41,649 nucleotides of DNA from JAHEIJ01 sp040235565. GTDB taxonomy: Bacteria > Pseudomonadota > Gammaproteobacteria > UBA6429 > Thiohalophilaceae. Of this stretch, positions 18,336 to 27,782 are shown piece by piece. Made by a program: the position numbers and the translations under genes. The notes beneath the pieces are model-generated. The model made no database searches. It was not told the origin of the DNA and was given only the letters and a program-made list of their open reading frames with translations. Positions within the stretch are counted from its first letter, which is position 1, and each line of letters opens with the position of its first letter. The stretch lies in contig JBECLA010000139.1 in assembly GCA_040235565.1 (NCBI GenBank), positions 1 through 41,649 of the forward strand. Direction: 5' to 3'.

Positions 18336-19160
18336 TCAATCTGCATTTTTTATTGCCCGGCACATTCTAACGGCATGGACCGTGGGCTGCACGTCATGGA
18401 CCCGAAGAATTGCCACACCCAGCCAGCTTGCCAGACCGGCCAGCGCGACACTCGCCGGCATGCGTTCTTCGACCGGAACATTCAGCACCTGACCAATCAT
18501 GGACTTGCGTGATACCCCCACCAGCACGGGCAACCCGGTGGCGACAAACCGCTGCAGTGCCTGAAACAAGGCAAGATTGTGCTGTAGCGATTTACCAAAG
18601 CCAAAGCCGGGATCGATTATGATTCTATCCCGCCTGATGCCCGCCGCTGCGCAGATTTCGGCGCGTTGCAGTAAAAACTGCAACACCTCTTCCACGACAT
18701 TCTGATATCGCGGCTGGTTTTGCATGCTACGTGGTTCACCCTGCATATGCATCAAGCAAACCGGCACTGCCAACCCTGCCACGGCCTCCAGTGCGCCATT
18801 GTCCCGTAATGCCCGCACATCATTGATCATATTCGCGCCGGCCTCGACGGCCTGAAGCATCACCGGTGCTTTACTGGTATCCACTGAGATGGGAATGTCA
18901 CTCTCTGCGCGAATCGCCTCAATCAAAGGAAGCACCCGGTGCAATTCCTCTTCAATGGACACGGCACTGGCGCCAGGACGGGTGGACTCGCCACCGATAT
19001 CAATGATATCGGCACCTTCGGCGATCATTTGCCGCACCCGCGGCAGCGCTTTCGCAGGTTTATCGAACCGGCCACCATCAGAAAAGGAATCAGGCGTGAC
19101 ATTCAGAATCCCCATGACGAGTGGATCGGATTGTGCAGTCGGTGGGAACTTGAATGCCAT
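18336..19160 (-). CDS. folP: Dihydropteroate synthase
   Basis: Condenses dihydropterin pyrophosphate with p-aminobenzoate in folate synthesis, 274 residues. Signatures are MGILNVTPDSFSDGG, IIDIGGESTRPGA and IIDPGFGFGKSLQHN, with the C-terminal RVHDVQ. The catalytic loops look normal. It follows the ftsH terminator by about 40 bases, so a promoter for folP-glmM should lie at 19161-19200, but I cannot assign one with confidence. Confidence 0.97.
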   Translation of the reverse strand: MAFKFPPTAQSDPLVMGILNVTPDSFSDGGRFDKPAKALPRVRQMIAEGADIIDIGGESTRPGASAVSIEEELHRVLPLIEAIRAESDIPISVDTSKAPVMLQAVEAGANMINDVRALRDNGALEAVAGLAVPVCLMHMQGEPRSMQNQPRYQNVVEEVLQFLLQRAEICAAAGIRRDRIIIDPGFGFGKSLQHNLALFQALQRFVATGLPVLVGVSRKSMIGQVLNVPVEERMPASVALAGLASWLGVAILRVHDVQPTVHAVRMCRAIKNAD

Positions 19161-19200
19161 CGCTCAGCTTGCGTTAATTCGTATTATGTTGTCGCAGACA

Positions 19201-19230
19201 AAACAAAACGCCCCGTCATCACGGGGCGTT
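19201..19230 (-). terminator. Rho-independent terminator after ftsH
   Basis: AACGCCCCGT-GATG-ACGGGGCGTT forms a perfect 10-pair stem on the minus strand, followed by TTGTTTT. It starts 24 bases past the ftsH stop and separates rlmE-ftsH from folP-glmM. Confidence 0.92.
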
Positions 19231-19253
19231 GTTTCGATTTTGAATATTCAGGG

Positions 19254-21170
19254 TTAATGTTCGCCGGCCGGGCCGCCAATCTTGCCCTCGCCCTTTTTAT
19301 CCCGTTTGGATTCCTGGTCAACACTGGAACCCGGTGGCTCAGTATCATCCCAGTCTGCCGGGGTCCGAGGCTGACGGCCCGCCATAATGTCATCGATCTG
19401 ATCCTTATCGATGGTTTCATAGCGGATGAGCGCTTGCGCCATGGTATGTAGTTTCTCCAGATTATCTTCCAGGATCTGTTTCGCCCGGTCGTAATTGCGA
19501 TCCACAATATTCCGGATTTCCTCATCAATGATGTGCGCCGTCTCATCAGACACATTTTTATGTTGCGCCACCGAGTGTCCCAGGAAGACTTCCCCTTCTT
19601 CCTCACTGTATGTCATGGGGCCCAGTTTCTCTGACAAGCCCCATTTGGTCACCATGTTACGAGCAATGTCGGTGACTCGATGAATGTCATTCGAGGCACC
19701 CGTTGTGACAGAGTCCGGACCAAAGATCAGCTCCTCGGCAAGGCGCCCGCCAAACAGGCTGGCGATCTGGCTTTCCAGACGCTCCTTGCTGTAACTGTAA
19801 CGATCTTCTTCCGGCAGGAACATGGTCACACCGAGGGCACGTCCACGGGGGATAATAGTGACTTTATAGACCGGATCATGGGATGGCACACTGAGGCCAA
19901 CAATTGCATGCCCTGCCTCATGATAGGCCGTGAGTTTTTTCTCATCCTCACTCATCACCATGGACTTGCGTTCTGCGCCCATCATGATTTTGTCTTTGGC
20001 CTTCTCGAATTCATCCATCCCGACCAGACGATGATTGGCGCGGGCAGCAAACAGGGCCGCCTCGTTCACCAGGTTCGCCAGATCGGCACCGGAAAAGCCG
20101 GGCGTACCACGCGCAATGATCTTGGGTTCAACATTGTCAGCAATCGGGACCTTGCGCATGTGTACCTTGAGGATCTGTTCGCGACCTCGCATGTCGGGCA
20201 ATGGCACCACGACCTGGCGATCGAATCGACCGGGGCGTAACAGCGCCGGATCCAGTACATCGGGACGGTTCGTAGCGGCAATCACGATCACCCCTTCGTT
20301 GCCTTCGAAGCCATCCATTTCCACCAGTAACTGGTTCAGGGTTTGCTCACGTTCATCATGCCCACCACCCAGGCCGGCTCCGCGATGACGGCCCACTGCG
20401 TCAATTTCATCGATAAAGATGATACAGGGGGCATGCTTCTTGGCCTGCTCGAACATGTCGCGCACCCGCGAAGCACCCACGCCGACGAACATTTCGACGA
20501 AATCAGAACCGGAAATGGTAAAGAAAGGCACCTTGGCTTCACCGGCAATGGCGCGGGCCAACAGGGTTTTACCGGTACCGGGTGAACCGGTCATCAAGAC
20601 GCCGCGGGGAATCTTGCCACCCAGTTTCTGGAACTTGCCCGGGTCACGCAGAAATTCCACCAACTCGGAGACTTCTTCCTTGGCTTCATCCACCCCGGCA
20701 ACATCATTGAAGGTTACCTTGACCTGATCTTCACCCAGCATGCGGGCGCGGCTTTTACCAAACGACAGGGCACCCCGGCCACCGCCGCCACCCTGCATCT
20801 GGCGCATGAAGAAAATCCACAGTCCGATGATCAACAGGAACGGGAACCAGGAGATGAAGATCTGGGTCCAGATGGATTGCTCAACCGGCTTGGCATTGAT
20901 TTTGACCCCATGCTTCATCAGGTCGCCAATCATGGCTGAGTTGTCGGTTTCAGGACTGTAGGTACTGAAACGGGTTCCCGTTTGTAATTTACCAGTGATG
21001 TTCCGCCCGGAGATCACAACATCGCTCACCTGGTTTTGCTGGACGTTCTGCATGAAATCCGAGTAGGACATACGGCTGTCCTGATTGGTGTTACTCAGGT
21101 TATTGAAGACCGACATCAGAATGATGGCGACAATTACCCAGAGTAGAATGTTCTTGGCCAGGTCGTTCAA
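19254..21170 (-). CDS. ftsH: ATP-dependent zinc metalloprotease FtsH
   Basis: Membrane-anchored AAA+ protease that degrades unneeded membrane and regulatory proteins, 638 residues. TM helices lie at about 8-24 and 103-122. Walker A GSPGTGKT is at 195-202, Walker B IIFIDEID at about 250-257, and the zinc site HEAGH at 417-421. The start is a TTG at 21170: an in-frame TAA lies immediately before it, the next in-frame ATG is inside the first membrane helix, and GAGG sits six bases upstream. The C-terminal tail is charged and flexible. It lies 59 bases after rlmE. Confidence 0.97.
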   Translation of the reverse strand: MNDLAKNILLWVIVAIILMSVFNNLSNTNQDSRMSYSDFMQNVQQNQVSDVVISGRNITGKLQTGTRFSTYSPETDNSAMIGDLMKHGVKINAKPVEQSIWTQIFISWFPFLLIIGLWIFFMRQMQGGGGGRGALSFGKSRARMLGEDQVKVTFNDVAGVDEAKEEVSELVEFLRDPGKFQKLGGKIPRGVLMTGSPGTGKTLLARAIAGEAKVPFFTISGSDFVEMFVGVGASRVRDMFEQAKKHAPCIIFIDEIDAVGRHRGAGLGGGHDEREQTLNQLLVEMDGFEGNEGVIVIAATNRPDVLDPALLRPGRFDRQVVVPLPDMRGREQILKVHMRKVPIADNVEPKIIARGTPGFSGADLANLVNEAALFAARANHRLVGMDEFEKAKDKIMMGAERKSMVMSEDEKKLTAYHEAGHAIVGLSVPSHDPVYKVTIIPRGRALGVTMFLPEEDRYSYSKERLESQIASLFGGRLAEELIFGPDSVTTGASNDIHRVTDIARNMVTKWGLSEKLGPMTYSEEEGEVFLGHSVAQHKNVSDETAHIIDEEIRNIVDRNYDRAKQILEDNLEKLHTMAQALIRYETIDKDQIDDIMAGRQPRTPADWDDTEPPGSSVDQESKRDKKGEGKIGGPAGEH

Positions 21171-21229
21171 TTTAATACCTCAACTTGCGGGCTTTATCCC
21201 TGTACTAATAAGTCACTGTTTCTAAATTA

Positions 21230-21862
21230 CTACACATTATAGCCCCGTGCCAGCAGATATATCTCCGCCGAACGGGGCCGGGAGGCACGAGGCTTGCGCA
21301 CAATGAGTTTGTCAAAGTCCTGTCGCAACTCCTTTTTATAGGCGTCGATCCCCTCACCGTTAAAGGCCTTCACCAATAAATCCCCACCAGGTTTGAGGAC
21401 TTTTCGGGCCAGGTCCAGTGCCAATTCCGCCAGATACATGGCGCGAGGCTGATCCACCGCCTTCATTCCACTTATATTGGGTGCCATATCGGACATTACA
21501 AGGTCAACCGGGGTATCACCCAGTACTTCCAGTAAGGCCTGATACGGTGCCTCCTCGCGAAAATCGCCCTGAATGAAGGTCACTCCCGGCAGACTGTCCA
21601 TGGGCAGGATATCCAGGGCAATCACGCGGCCTGTTGCCCCCACCCGCTGGACCGCCACTTCCGCCCAGCCACCTGGCGCGGCACCCAGGTCAACCACGGT
21701 CATCCCCGGTTTGAGTAAGTGGTCTTTCGCATCAATTTCCAGCAACTTGTAAACAGCACGGGAACGATACCCGTCTTTCTGGGCCTGTTTGACATATTCG
21801 TCATCAAAATGTTCCTGTAACCAGCGCCCACTGGACTTACTGCGATGTTTTTTCTTCACCAT
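21230..21862 (-). CDS. rlmE: 23S rRNA 2'-O-ribose U2552 methyltransferase
   Basis: Methylates the A-loop of 23S rRNA late in 50S assembly (RrmJ/FtsJ), 210 residues. The SAM loop VDLGAAPGGWAEVA is clear. The K-D-K-E catalytic tetrad falls at Lys39, Asp125, Lys165 and Glu200. The ATG at 21862 (MVKKKHRSK) is chosen because homologues start there with a basic segment. An upstream extension to 21916 has no such match. It sits before ftsH in the standard order and is divergent from yhbY. Confidence 0.96.
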   Translation of the reverse strand: MVKKKHRSKSSGRWLQEHFDDEYVKQAQKDGYRSRAVYKLLEIDAKDHLLKPGMTVVDLGAAPGGWAEVAVQRVGATGRVIALDILPMDSLPGVTFIQGDFREEAPYQALLEVLGDTPVDLVMSDMAPNISGMKAVDQPRAMYLAELALDLARKVLKPGGDLLVKAFNGEGIDAYKKELRQDFDKLIVRKPRASRPRSAEIYLLARGYNV

Positions 21863-21900
21863 TACTTCAAATTTGTGTTGGAAATTCTGACAATTACAAG

Positions 21901-21928
21901 TTACAAGACCTGGCAATCACACTACAAT
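21901..21928 (+). promoter_or_regulatory. Predicted sigma70 promoter of yhbY
   Basis: TTACAA (21901-21906) and TACAAT (21923-21928) are separated by 16 bases. They match the consensus at 4 and 5 of 6 positions. Transcription would begin near 21935, about 30 bases before the yhbY ATG. It lies in the divergent rlmE/yhbY gap. Confidence 0.5.
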
Positions 21929-21966
21929 AGCGCTTTATTCCAATCACGCGTGAAGTAGCTTGTTCG

Positions 21967-22263
21967 ATGCCCATCTCTGATTCCCAACGCCGCCATCTGC
22001 GTAAGCTGGCCCATCATTTAAAACCGGTCGTGATTGTCGGCAATGCCGGACTGACAGAAAACGTGGTGACGGAAATCGACAATTCTCTGGCTCACCATGA
22101 ATTGATCAAGGTAAAAATCAATGCCACGGATAAAACCGAGCGGCAGACCATTATCGAAAAAATCAGCGACCAAACGGCTGCGGACTGGGTATTGAGCATC
22201 GGCCACATTGCCGCCTTCTATCGTCAGGCGGAAAAACCAAAGCTTATCTTGCCGGATAACTGA
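21967..22263 (+). CDS. yhbY: YhbY-family CRM-domain RNA-binding protein
   Basis: A stand-alone CRM-domain protein, 98 residues, associated with pre-50S ribosomal particles in Escherichia coli. The fold signature LRKLAHHLKPVVIVGNAGLT near the start and the GHIAAFYR close to the end are intact. It is the only plus-strand gene between nuo and nadK, divergent from rlmE and ending 8 bases from a convergent membrane-protein gene. Confidence 0.95.
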   Translation: MPISDSQRRHLRKLAHHLKPVVIVGNAGLTENVVTEIDNSLAHHELIKVKINATDKTERQTIIEKISDQTAADWVLSIGHIAAFYRQAEKPKLILPDN

Positions 22264-22271
22264 ATAAACCT

Positions 22272-22727
22272 TTACAGCGGCGCGGCTGTGGAGGAACGCA
22301 AACCAAATACCACCAAAACCAGTCCCAACAGACTGTTAATCACAAACAATGTCGATGCCACTCCATGCAGCTGGGCGAAATGCCTGGCATTCTCACTGCC
22401 TGGTGTCAGACCGGCTTGTTTTAGATCCGCCATCAAGGGCTGCAGATAAAATTCGCCGATCAGGATGATCAACAGCATCACGATCAGAATCCACATTCGC
22501 CAGTTTTGCCGCCAGCTGGCTTTGGCATGGTAAAACTGTCCGCTGATTAATATGCCCCCGGCCAATAAGCCGAGATAGCTCATGATGCTGAACAATTGTC
22601 CGGCTAACGCACCGGCCAGCCCCCGATCGGCCAACTGGGCAAACAGGGTGGGTGCCACAATATAGCCCACGGTCCACATCCCCCCGATCCAGAAGGTCAA
22701 AAGAATTCGTTCGCTAATCTGAAACAT
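22272..22727 (-). CDS. DUF4149-type four-helix membrane protein
   Basis: 151 residues with four hydrophobic segments (about 7-27, 45-65, 77-95, 124-145). The first contains WIGGMWTVGYIVAPTLF, typical of the DUF4149 family. No enzyme motif is visible and the function is unknown. It lies 57 bases after greA on the same strand, and a small membrane protein of this family often occupies this place between greA/carB and yhbY in related bacteria. The family call is from memory of the sequence pattern. Confidence 0.8.
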   Translation of the reverse strand: MFQISERILLTFWIGGMWTVGYIVAPTLFAQLADRGLAGALAGQLFSIMSYLGLLAGGILISGQFYHAKASWRQNWRMWILIVMLLIILIGEFYLQPLMADLKQAGLTPGSENARHFAQLHGVASTLFVINSLLGLVLVVFGLRSSTAAPL

Positions 22728-22784
22728 TGCAAGATGCTTGAAAAGCAGTGCCAGGCCCGGGGCATTTCAGGTCGGTGACTGTGG

Positions 22785-23267
22785 TTATTCGTACCGTACG
22801 GCCACGATTTCATATTCCCGGATACCGCCCGGGGCCCGCACATCCACGCTGTCACCTTCAGTCTTACCAATCAGTGCCCGCGCAATGGGAGAAGTCACGG
22901 AGATGAGATTATTTTTTATATCGGCTTCCAGTTCACCCACGATCTGGTAAGTCACGTCCTTGTCCGCTTCGACATCATACAGTTCCACCGTAGCACCGAA
23001 CACGACCTTGTCGCCCGCTGTGGCACCCAGCGCTGCGACATCGATGATTTCGGCATGGGACAAGGCACCATCGATTTCCTTGATGCGGCCTTCGATAAAA
23101 CTCTGCTGTTCGCGGGCGGCATGATATTCGGCGTTCTCTTTCAGGTCACCGTGTGCGCGTGCCTCAGCAATCGCTTCAATAACTTTCGGACGCTGTATAC
23201 TTTTCAGTTCCTTGAGTTCGGCCCGTAATTTTTCTGCACCGGTTTTTGTCATCGGGACTCTGCTCAT
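22785..23267 (-). CDS. greA: Transcription elongation factor GreA
   Basis: Rescues backtracked RNA polymerase by stimulating transcript cleavage, 160 residues. The N-terminal coiled coil carries GDLKENAEYHAAREQQ with the acidic tip. The C-terminal domain holds ISVTSPIARALIGK and the terminal YEIVAVRYE. Its ATG overlaps the carB stop by 4 bases, so greA is translationally coupled to carB. This is the conserved carA-carB-greA order. Confidence 0.97.
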   Translation of the reverse strand: MSRVPMTKTGAEKLRAELKELKSIQRPKVIEAIAEARAHGDLKENAEYHAAREQQSFIEGRIKEIDGALSHAEIIDVAALGATAGDKVVFGATVELYDVEADKDVTYQIVGELEADIKNNLISVTSPIARALIGKTEGDSVDVRAPGGIREYEIVAVRYE

Positions 23268-26200
23268 GCACCAATCTCCTGATGTAAATCCTGTAGACGA
23301 TTCACCTCGGTGATATCGGTTTGTTGCAGGGCAATTGCCAGGGCATCACCACCCGCCAGGGTCGTGGTATAGGCCACCTTGTGCTGCAGGGCATTGCGTC
23401 GAATGGTATAGGAGTCCGCGATCGCCTGCCGACCTTCCGTAGTATTTACAATCAGACTGATTTCATCATTTTTAATCATATCCACAATATGGGGGCGTCC
23501 TTCAGTGACCTTGTTGACCGCTTGATGTGGAATACCGGCAGCCTCGAGTACTTTGGCAGTACCATGGGTCGCCACGATCTCAAATCCCAGATCCACCAGC
23601 CGTTGGGCCAGTGAAGCAATAGCCTGTTTATCGATGTCACGCACACTCAGAAACGCCTTGCCGCCGGTGGGTAATTCCACGCCGGCACCAAGCTGGGATT
23701 TGGCAAAAGCTTCACCAAAATTACGCCCCACCCCCATCACTTCGCCCGTCGACTTCATTTCCGGTCCCAGAATGGTGTCAACGCCCGGGAACTTGATAAA
23801 CGGGAACACGGCTTCCTTAACCGAAAAATAATCGGGAATGACCTCATCCTTGATACCCTGATCGCCCAGACGTTTGCCTACCATGCAACGTGCCGCCACC
23901 TTGGCTAACGGAATGCCGGTGGCCTTGGATACGAACGGCACGGTCCGGGAGGCGCGTGGATTAACTTCCAGCACATAGACGGTCTCGCCCTGGATCGCGA
24001 ACTGGGTATTCATCAAACCAATCACATTCAGCCCCATGGCCATTTTGGCCACCTGCTCGCGCATTTCGTCCTGCAGGGAAACTGGCAGATTATACGGCGG
24101 CAAGGAGCAGGCAGAATCACCCGAATGCACGCCGGCCTGCTCAATATGTTGCATAATGCCACCGATGATGACCTTGCTGCCATCACATATCGCATCCACA
24201 TCAACTTCAATTGCGTCATCCAGAAAGCGATCCAGCAACACCGGTGATTCATTGGACACTTTCACCGCATCGGTCATGTATCGCCGCAGCTCGTCCTCGT
24301 TATAGACAATTTCCATGGCACGCCCACCCAGCACATAGGAAGGACGCACCACCAGCGGATAACCGATTTCATCCGCGAGACGAATCGCTTCTTCTTCAGC
24401 CCGTGCGGTGCGATTGGGCGGTTGCTTCAATTCCAGCTGGTTGAGTAAATTCTGAAAGCGTTCACGATCTTCAGCCAGGTCGATTGAGTCGGGCGAGGTG
24501 CCGATGATTGGCGCACCGGCCGCTTCGAGATCACGCGCCAGCTTCAACGGTGTCTGCCCCCCGTATTGCACGATTACACCCTTGGGATTTTCCAGCTCGA
24601 TCAGCTCCAGTACATCTTCCAGCGTCAGCGGCTCAAAATACAAACGATCCGAAGTATCGTAATCGGTCGACACCGTTTCCGGATTGCAATTGACCATGAT
24701 GGTTTCATAGCCGTCTTCCCGCATGGCCAGGGCGGCATGCACACAGCAATAATCGAATTCGATGCCCTGGCCAATCCGGTTGGGCCCGCCACCGAGTACC
24801 ATGATCTTTTCACGCCGGGTTGGTTGTGCTTCGCACTCTTCCTCGTAAGTGGAATACATATAGGCCGTGCTGGTGGCGAACTCAGCCGCACAGGTATCAA
24901 CCCGTTTGTAGACCGGCCGTACACCGGCTTGATGCCGATGGGCTCGAAAATCTTTTTCACTCATATTGAGCAGTCTGGCCAAACGCCGATCGGAAAAGCC
25001 CTTGCGTTTCAAATAACGTAACCGTGTCGCGTCCATAGCCGTTAATCCCTGCGCCTGCACTTCCGCTTCCAGCTTGATCAACTCTTCGATCAACACCAGG
25101 AACCATGGATCGATACTGGTCAGGTCATGGATTTCTTCCACACTCAGACCGGTACGAAAAGCATCGCCCACATACCACAAACGGTTGGGGCCGGGTGTTT
25201 TCAACTCATGGCGCAGGACTTCCATAGCGTTTGCGGCATTGAGGTCGAGCATTTCATCAAACCCATCCACCCCGATCTCAAGACCGCGCAGCGCCTTGTG
25301 GAGCGATTCCTGTTGGGTTCGACCAATCGCCATCACCTCTCCCACCGACTTCATCTGAGTGGTGAGGCTGGAATCAGCCTTGGGAAATTTCTCAAAGGTA
25401 AACCGCGGTACCTTGGTCACGACATAGTCGATACTCGGTTCAAACGAGGCCGGGGTTGCGCCACCGGTAATGTCATTTTTCAGTTCATCCAGGGTGTAAC
25501 CCACCGCCAGCTTGGCTGCCACCTTGGCAATCGGAAAGCCGGTCGCCTTGGAGGCCAGTGCCGAGGAACGTGACACACGCGGATTCATTTCGATGATGAT
25601 CATGCGGCCATCGGCGGGATTGATCGCAAACTGCACATTCGAACCACCGGTATCCACACCGATTTCACGCAACACCGCCAGAGAAGCATCGCGCATGATC
25701 TGGTATTCCTTGTCCGTCAGGGTCTGGGCCGGTGCAACCGTGATTGAATCACCGGTATGAATACCCATGGGATCCAGATTTTCAATGGAACAGATAATGA
25801 TGCAGTTATCCTGATGATCACGCACCACTTCCATTTCGTATTCTTTCCAGCCCAGGGCCGATTCTTCAATCAACAACTCATTGGTCGGGGACAAATCCAG
25901 CCCGCGTTCGCAGATCTCGACGAACTCTTCCTTGTTATAGGCGATACCACCACCGCTGCCGCCCATGGTAAACGAAGGACGAATGATCGCCGGAAAACCG
26001 ATTTGTGCCTGTACCTGCAGCGCCTCTTCCATGCTGTGTGCGACAGCCGAACGGGGCATCGCCAGGCCGATCTTTTTCATCGCCTGGCGGAAGCGATCCC
26101 GATCTTCAGCCTTGTCGATCGCATCCTTTGTGGCACCGATCATGTCCACATCAAATTTTGCCAATACGCCCTCACGATCCAGATCCAGTGCACAGTTCAG

Positions 26201-26485
26201 CGCGGTTTGCCCGCCCATGGTTGGCAATAAGGCATCCGGACGCTCTTTTTCAATGATCTTCGCCAGCGCCTGCCAGTTAATCGGTTCAATATAGGTCGCA
26301 TCGGCCATCTCGGGATCGGTCATGATGGTCGCCGGATTCGAGTTCACCAGGATGACGCGATAACCCTCTTCTTTCAGCGCCTTACAGGCCTGGGCCCCCG
26401 AATAATCAAATTCACAGGCCTGACCGATCACAATCGGACCGGCACCGATGATTAATATACTTTCGATGTCTGTTCTTTTTGGCAT
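23264..26485 (-). CDS. carB: Carbamoyl-phosphate synthase large subunit
   Basis: Makes carbamoyl phosphate from bicarbonate, ATP and ammonia delivered by CarA, for arginine and pyrimidines, 1073 residues. It has two homologous ATP-grasp halves, each with a GGGPNRIGQGIEFDY-type or GAGPIVIGQACEFDY-type opening and an EMNPRVSRSSALASKATGFP or EVNPRASRTVPFVSKATGIP motif. The last ~140 residues form the allosteric MGS-like domain. The ATG at 26485 follows carA by 78 bases. Confidence 0.98.
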   Translation of the reverse strand: MPKRTDIESILIIGAGPIVIGQACEFDYSGAQACKALKEEGYRVILVNSNPATIMTDPEMADATYIEPINWQALAKIIEKERPDALLPTMGGQTALNCALDLDREGVLAKFDVDMIGATKDAIDKAEDRDRFRQAMKKIGLAMPRSAVAHSMEEALQVQAQIGFPAIIRPSFTMGGSGGGIAYNKEEFVEICERGLDLSPTNELLIEESALGWKEYEMEVVRDHQDNCIIICSIENLDPMGIHTGDSITVAPAQTLTDKEYQIMRDASLAVLREIGVDTGGSNVQFAINPADGRMIIIEMNPRVSRSSALASKATGFPIAKVAAKLAVGYTLDELKNDITGGATPASFEPSIDYVVTKVPRFTFEKFPKADSSLTTQMKSVGEVMAIGRTQQESLHKALRGLEIGVDGFDEMLDLNAANAMEVLRHELKTPGPNRLWYVGDAFRTGLSVEEIHDLTSIDPWFLVLIEELIKLEAEVQAQGLTAMDATRLRYLKRKGFSDRRLARLLNMSEKDFRAHRHQAGVRPVYKRVDTCAAEFATSTAYMYSTYEEECEAQPTRREKIMVLGGGPNRIGQGIEFDYCCVHAALAMREDGYETIMVNCNPETVSTDYDTSDRLYFEPLTLEDVLELIELENPKGVIVQYGGQTPLKLARDLEAAGAPIIGTSPDSIDLAEDRERFQNLLNQLELKQPPNRTARAEEEAIRLADEIGYPLVVRPSYVLGGRAMEIVYNEDELRRYMTDAVKVSNESPVLLDRFLDDAIEVDVDAICDGSKVIIGGIMQHIEQAGVHSGDSACSLPPYNLPVSLQDEMREQVAKMAMGLNVIGLMNTQFAIQGETVYVLEVNPRASRTVPFVSKATGIPLAKVAARCMVGKRLGDQGIKDEVIPDYFSVKEAVFPFIKFPGVDTILGPEMKSTGEVMGVGRNFGEAFAKSQLGAGVELPTGGKAFLSVRDIDKQAIASLAQRLVDLGFEIVATHGTAKVLEAAGIPHQAVNKVTEGRPHIVDMIKNDEISLIVNTTEGRQAIADSYTIRRNALQHKVAYTTTLAGGDALAIALQQTDITEVNRLQDLHQEIGA

Positions 26486-26499
26486 ACTAGAATCAGTTT

Positions 26500-26520
26500 C
26501 GAGTGACGAGACGCGAGGAA
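26500..26520. repeat. Short copy of the CGAGTGACGAG repeat between carA and carB
   Basis: CGAGTGACGAG at 26500-26510 is identical to 41215-41225 in the smpB-ssrA island and is followed here by ACGCGAGGAA. A related ACGAGTAACGAATAACG covers the carA stop codon. This may be a fragment of the same repeat family or chance similarity. Confidence 0.4.
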
Positions 26521-26563
26521 CACCACGCTAACGGGTCACCCATTTGTTGATAATTAAACCCCG

Positions 26564-27721
26564 TTATTCGTTACTCGTAGCCTGTTCCTGTTTGATAAGT
26601 TCGATGAACTTATCGAACAATGGGGCGACATCATGCGGCCCGGGACTGGCTTCCGGATGTCCCTGAAAACTGAAGGCCGGAATATCATTCCTGGCTACCC
26701 CCTGCAAGGAACCATCAAACAGGGAACGATGTGTCGCCTCGAGACTGGCTGGCAGACTGTCCTCATCCACGGCAAAGCCATGATTCTGGCTGGTAATCAT
26801 GACCCGCTGAGTATTAATGTCCTGCACCGGGTGATTGGCACCATGATGGCCGAATTTCATTTTTACGGTTTTGGCGCCACTGGCGAGTGCCAGCAATTGA
26901 TGCCCGAGGCAGATGCCGAACATAGGCAGCCCCGTTTCCGCCAACTCTTGAATCGCTGCAATGGCGTATTCACAGGGTTCCGGATCACCCGGACCGTTGG
27001 ATAAAAATATCCCGTCCGGATCGAGCTTCAAGACTTCACTCGCCGGCGTTTGGGCAGGCACCACCGTCAATCGACAACCGCGATCCACCAGCATACGCAG
27101 AATGTTCCGCTTGACCCCGTAATCGAAGGCCACCACATGGTAAGGCAGCTTTTCCTCAATCGGGTGCGGCGCCTCGGGCATGCCGCCTTCCAGGCTCCAG
27201 CTGCCCTGCGCCCATTCATAAGGTTGACCGGTAGTCACTTCTTTCGCCAGGTCCATCCCCTTGAGACCCGCGAACGCTTGCGCGGCGGCAAGGGCGGCCT
27301 GCTCGTCCAGTTTTTCGCCGGCCATGATGCACCCGTTCTGTGCACCTTTCTCACGCAAAATGCGGGTCAGGCGACGGGTATCAATGTCGGCAATGGCGAC
27401 AACTTTATTGCGGGTCAAATACTCGGGCAGGCTTTGTTGCATACGCCAGTTGCTGGCAATGGGTGGGACGTCCCGTACCACCAGACCGGCGGCATGTACA
27501 TGGGATGATTCCTCGTCATCGTCATTGGTTCCGACGTTGCCAATATGAGGATAGGTAAGCGTGACAATTTGTCGCGCATAGGAGGGATCTGTAAGGATCT
27601 CCTGATAACCGGTGATGGCGGTATTGAAAACCACCTCCCCCACTGTCTGACCGGCTATTCCAATGGATTCTCCAAAAAAGACGCTTCCGTCTTGCAGCGC
27701 TAGCAGGGCCGGTTGCCTCAA
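26564..27721 (-). CDS. carA: Carbamoyl-phosphate synthase small subunit
   Basis: Glutamine amidotransferase subunit that feeds ammonia to CarB, 385 residues from the chosen start. The nucleophile is Cys271 in FGICLGHQ and the partner residues are His355 and Glu357 in QGHPEASPG. I prefer a TTG start at 27721: CGGAGG lies five bases upstream, and the resulting N terminus (RQPALLALQDGSVFFGE) matches family length. An in-frame ATG at 27742 has no ribosome site and its leader would sit in a hairpin. Confidence 0.95.
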   Translation of the reverse strand: MRQPALLALQDGSVFFGESIGIAGQTVGEVVFNTAITGYQEILTDPSYARQIVTLTYPHIGNVGTNDDDEESSHVHAAGLVVRDVPPIASNWRMQQSLPEYLTRNKVVAIADIDTRRLTRILREKGAQNGCIMAGEKLDEQAALAAAQAFAGLKGMDLAKEVTTGQPYEWAQGSWSLEGGMPEAPHPIEEKLPYHVVAFDYGVKRNILRMLVDRGCRLTVVPAQTPASEVLKLDPDGIFLSNGPGDPEPCEYAIAAIQELAETGLPMFGICLGHQLLALASGAKTVKMKFGHHGANHPVQDINTQRVMITSQNHGFAVDEDSLPASLEATHRSLFDGSLQGVARNDIPAFSFQGHPEASPGPHDVAPLFDKFIELIKQEQATSNE

Positions 27722-27748
27722 GTAAACCTCCGTTGGACGCATGTACAA

Positions 27749-27782
27749 AGCGGGAGACAGCCCGTGAAGGACTACTCCCGCT
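27749..27782 (-). promoter_or_regulatory. Strong hairpin just upstream of carA
   Basis: On the minus strand AGCGGGAG (27782-27775) pairs perfectly with CTCCCGCT (27756-27749). Inside lies a second stem AGTCC/GGGCT. Only TTTGT follows, so it is a poor terminator for dapB, but it ends 17 bases before the carA ribosome site. It could be an attenuator or a control element of carAB. Confidence 0.5.
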
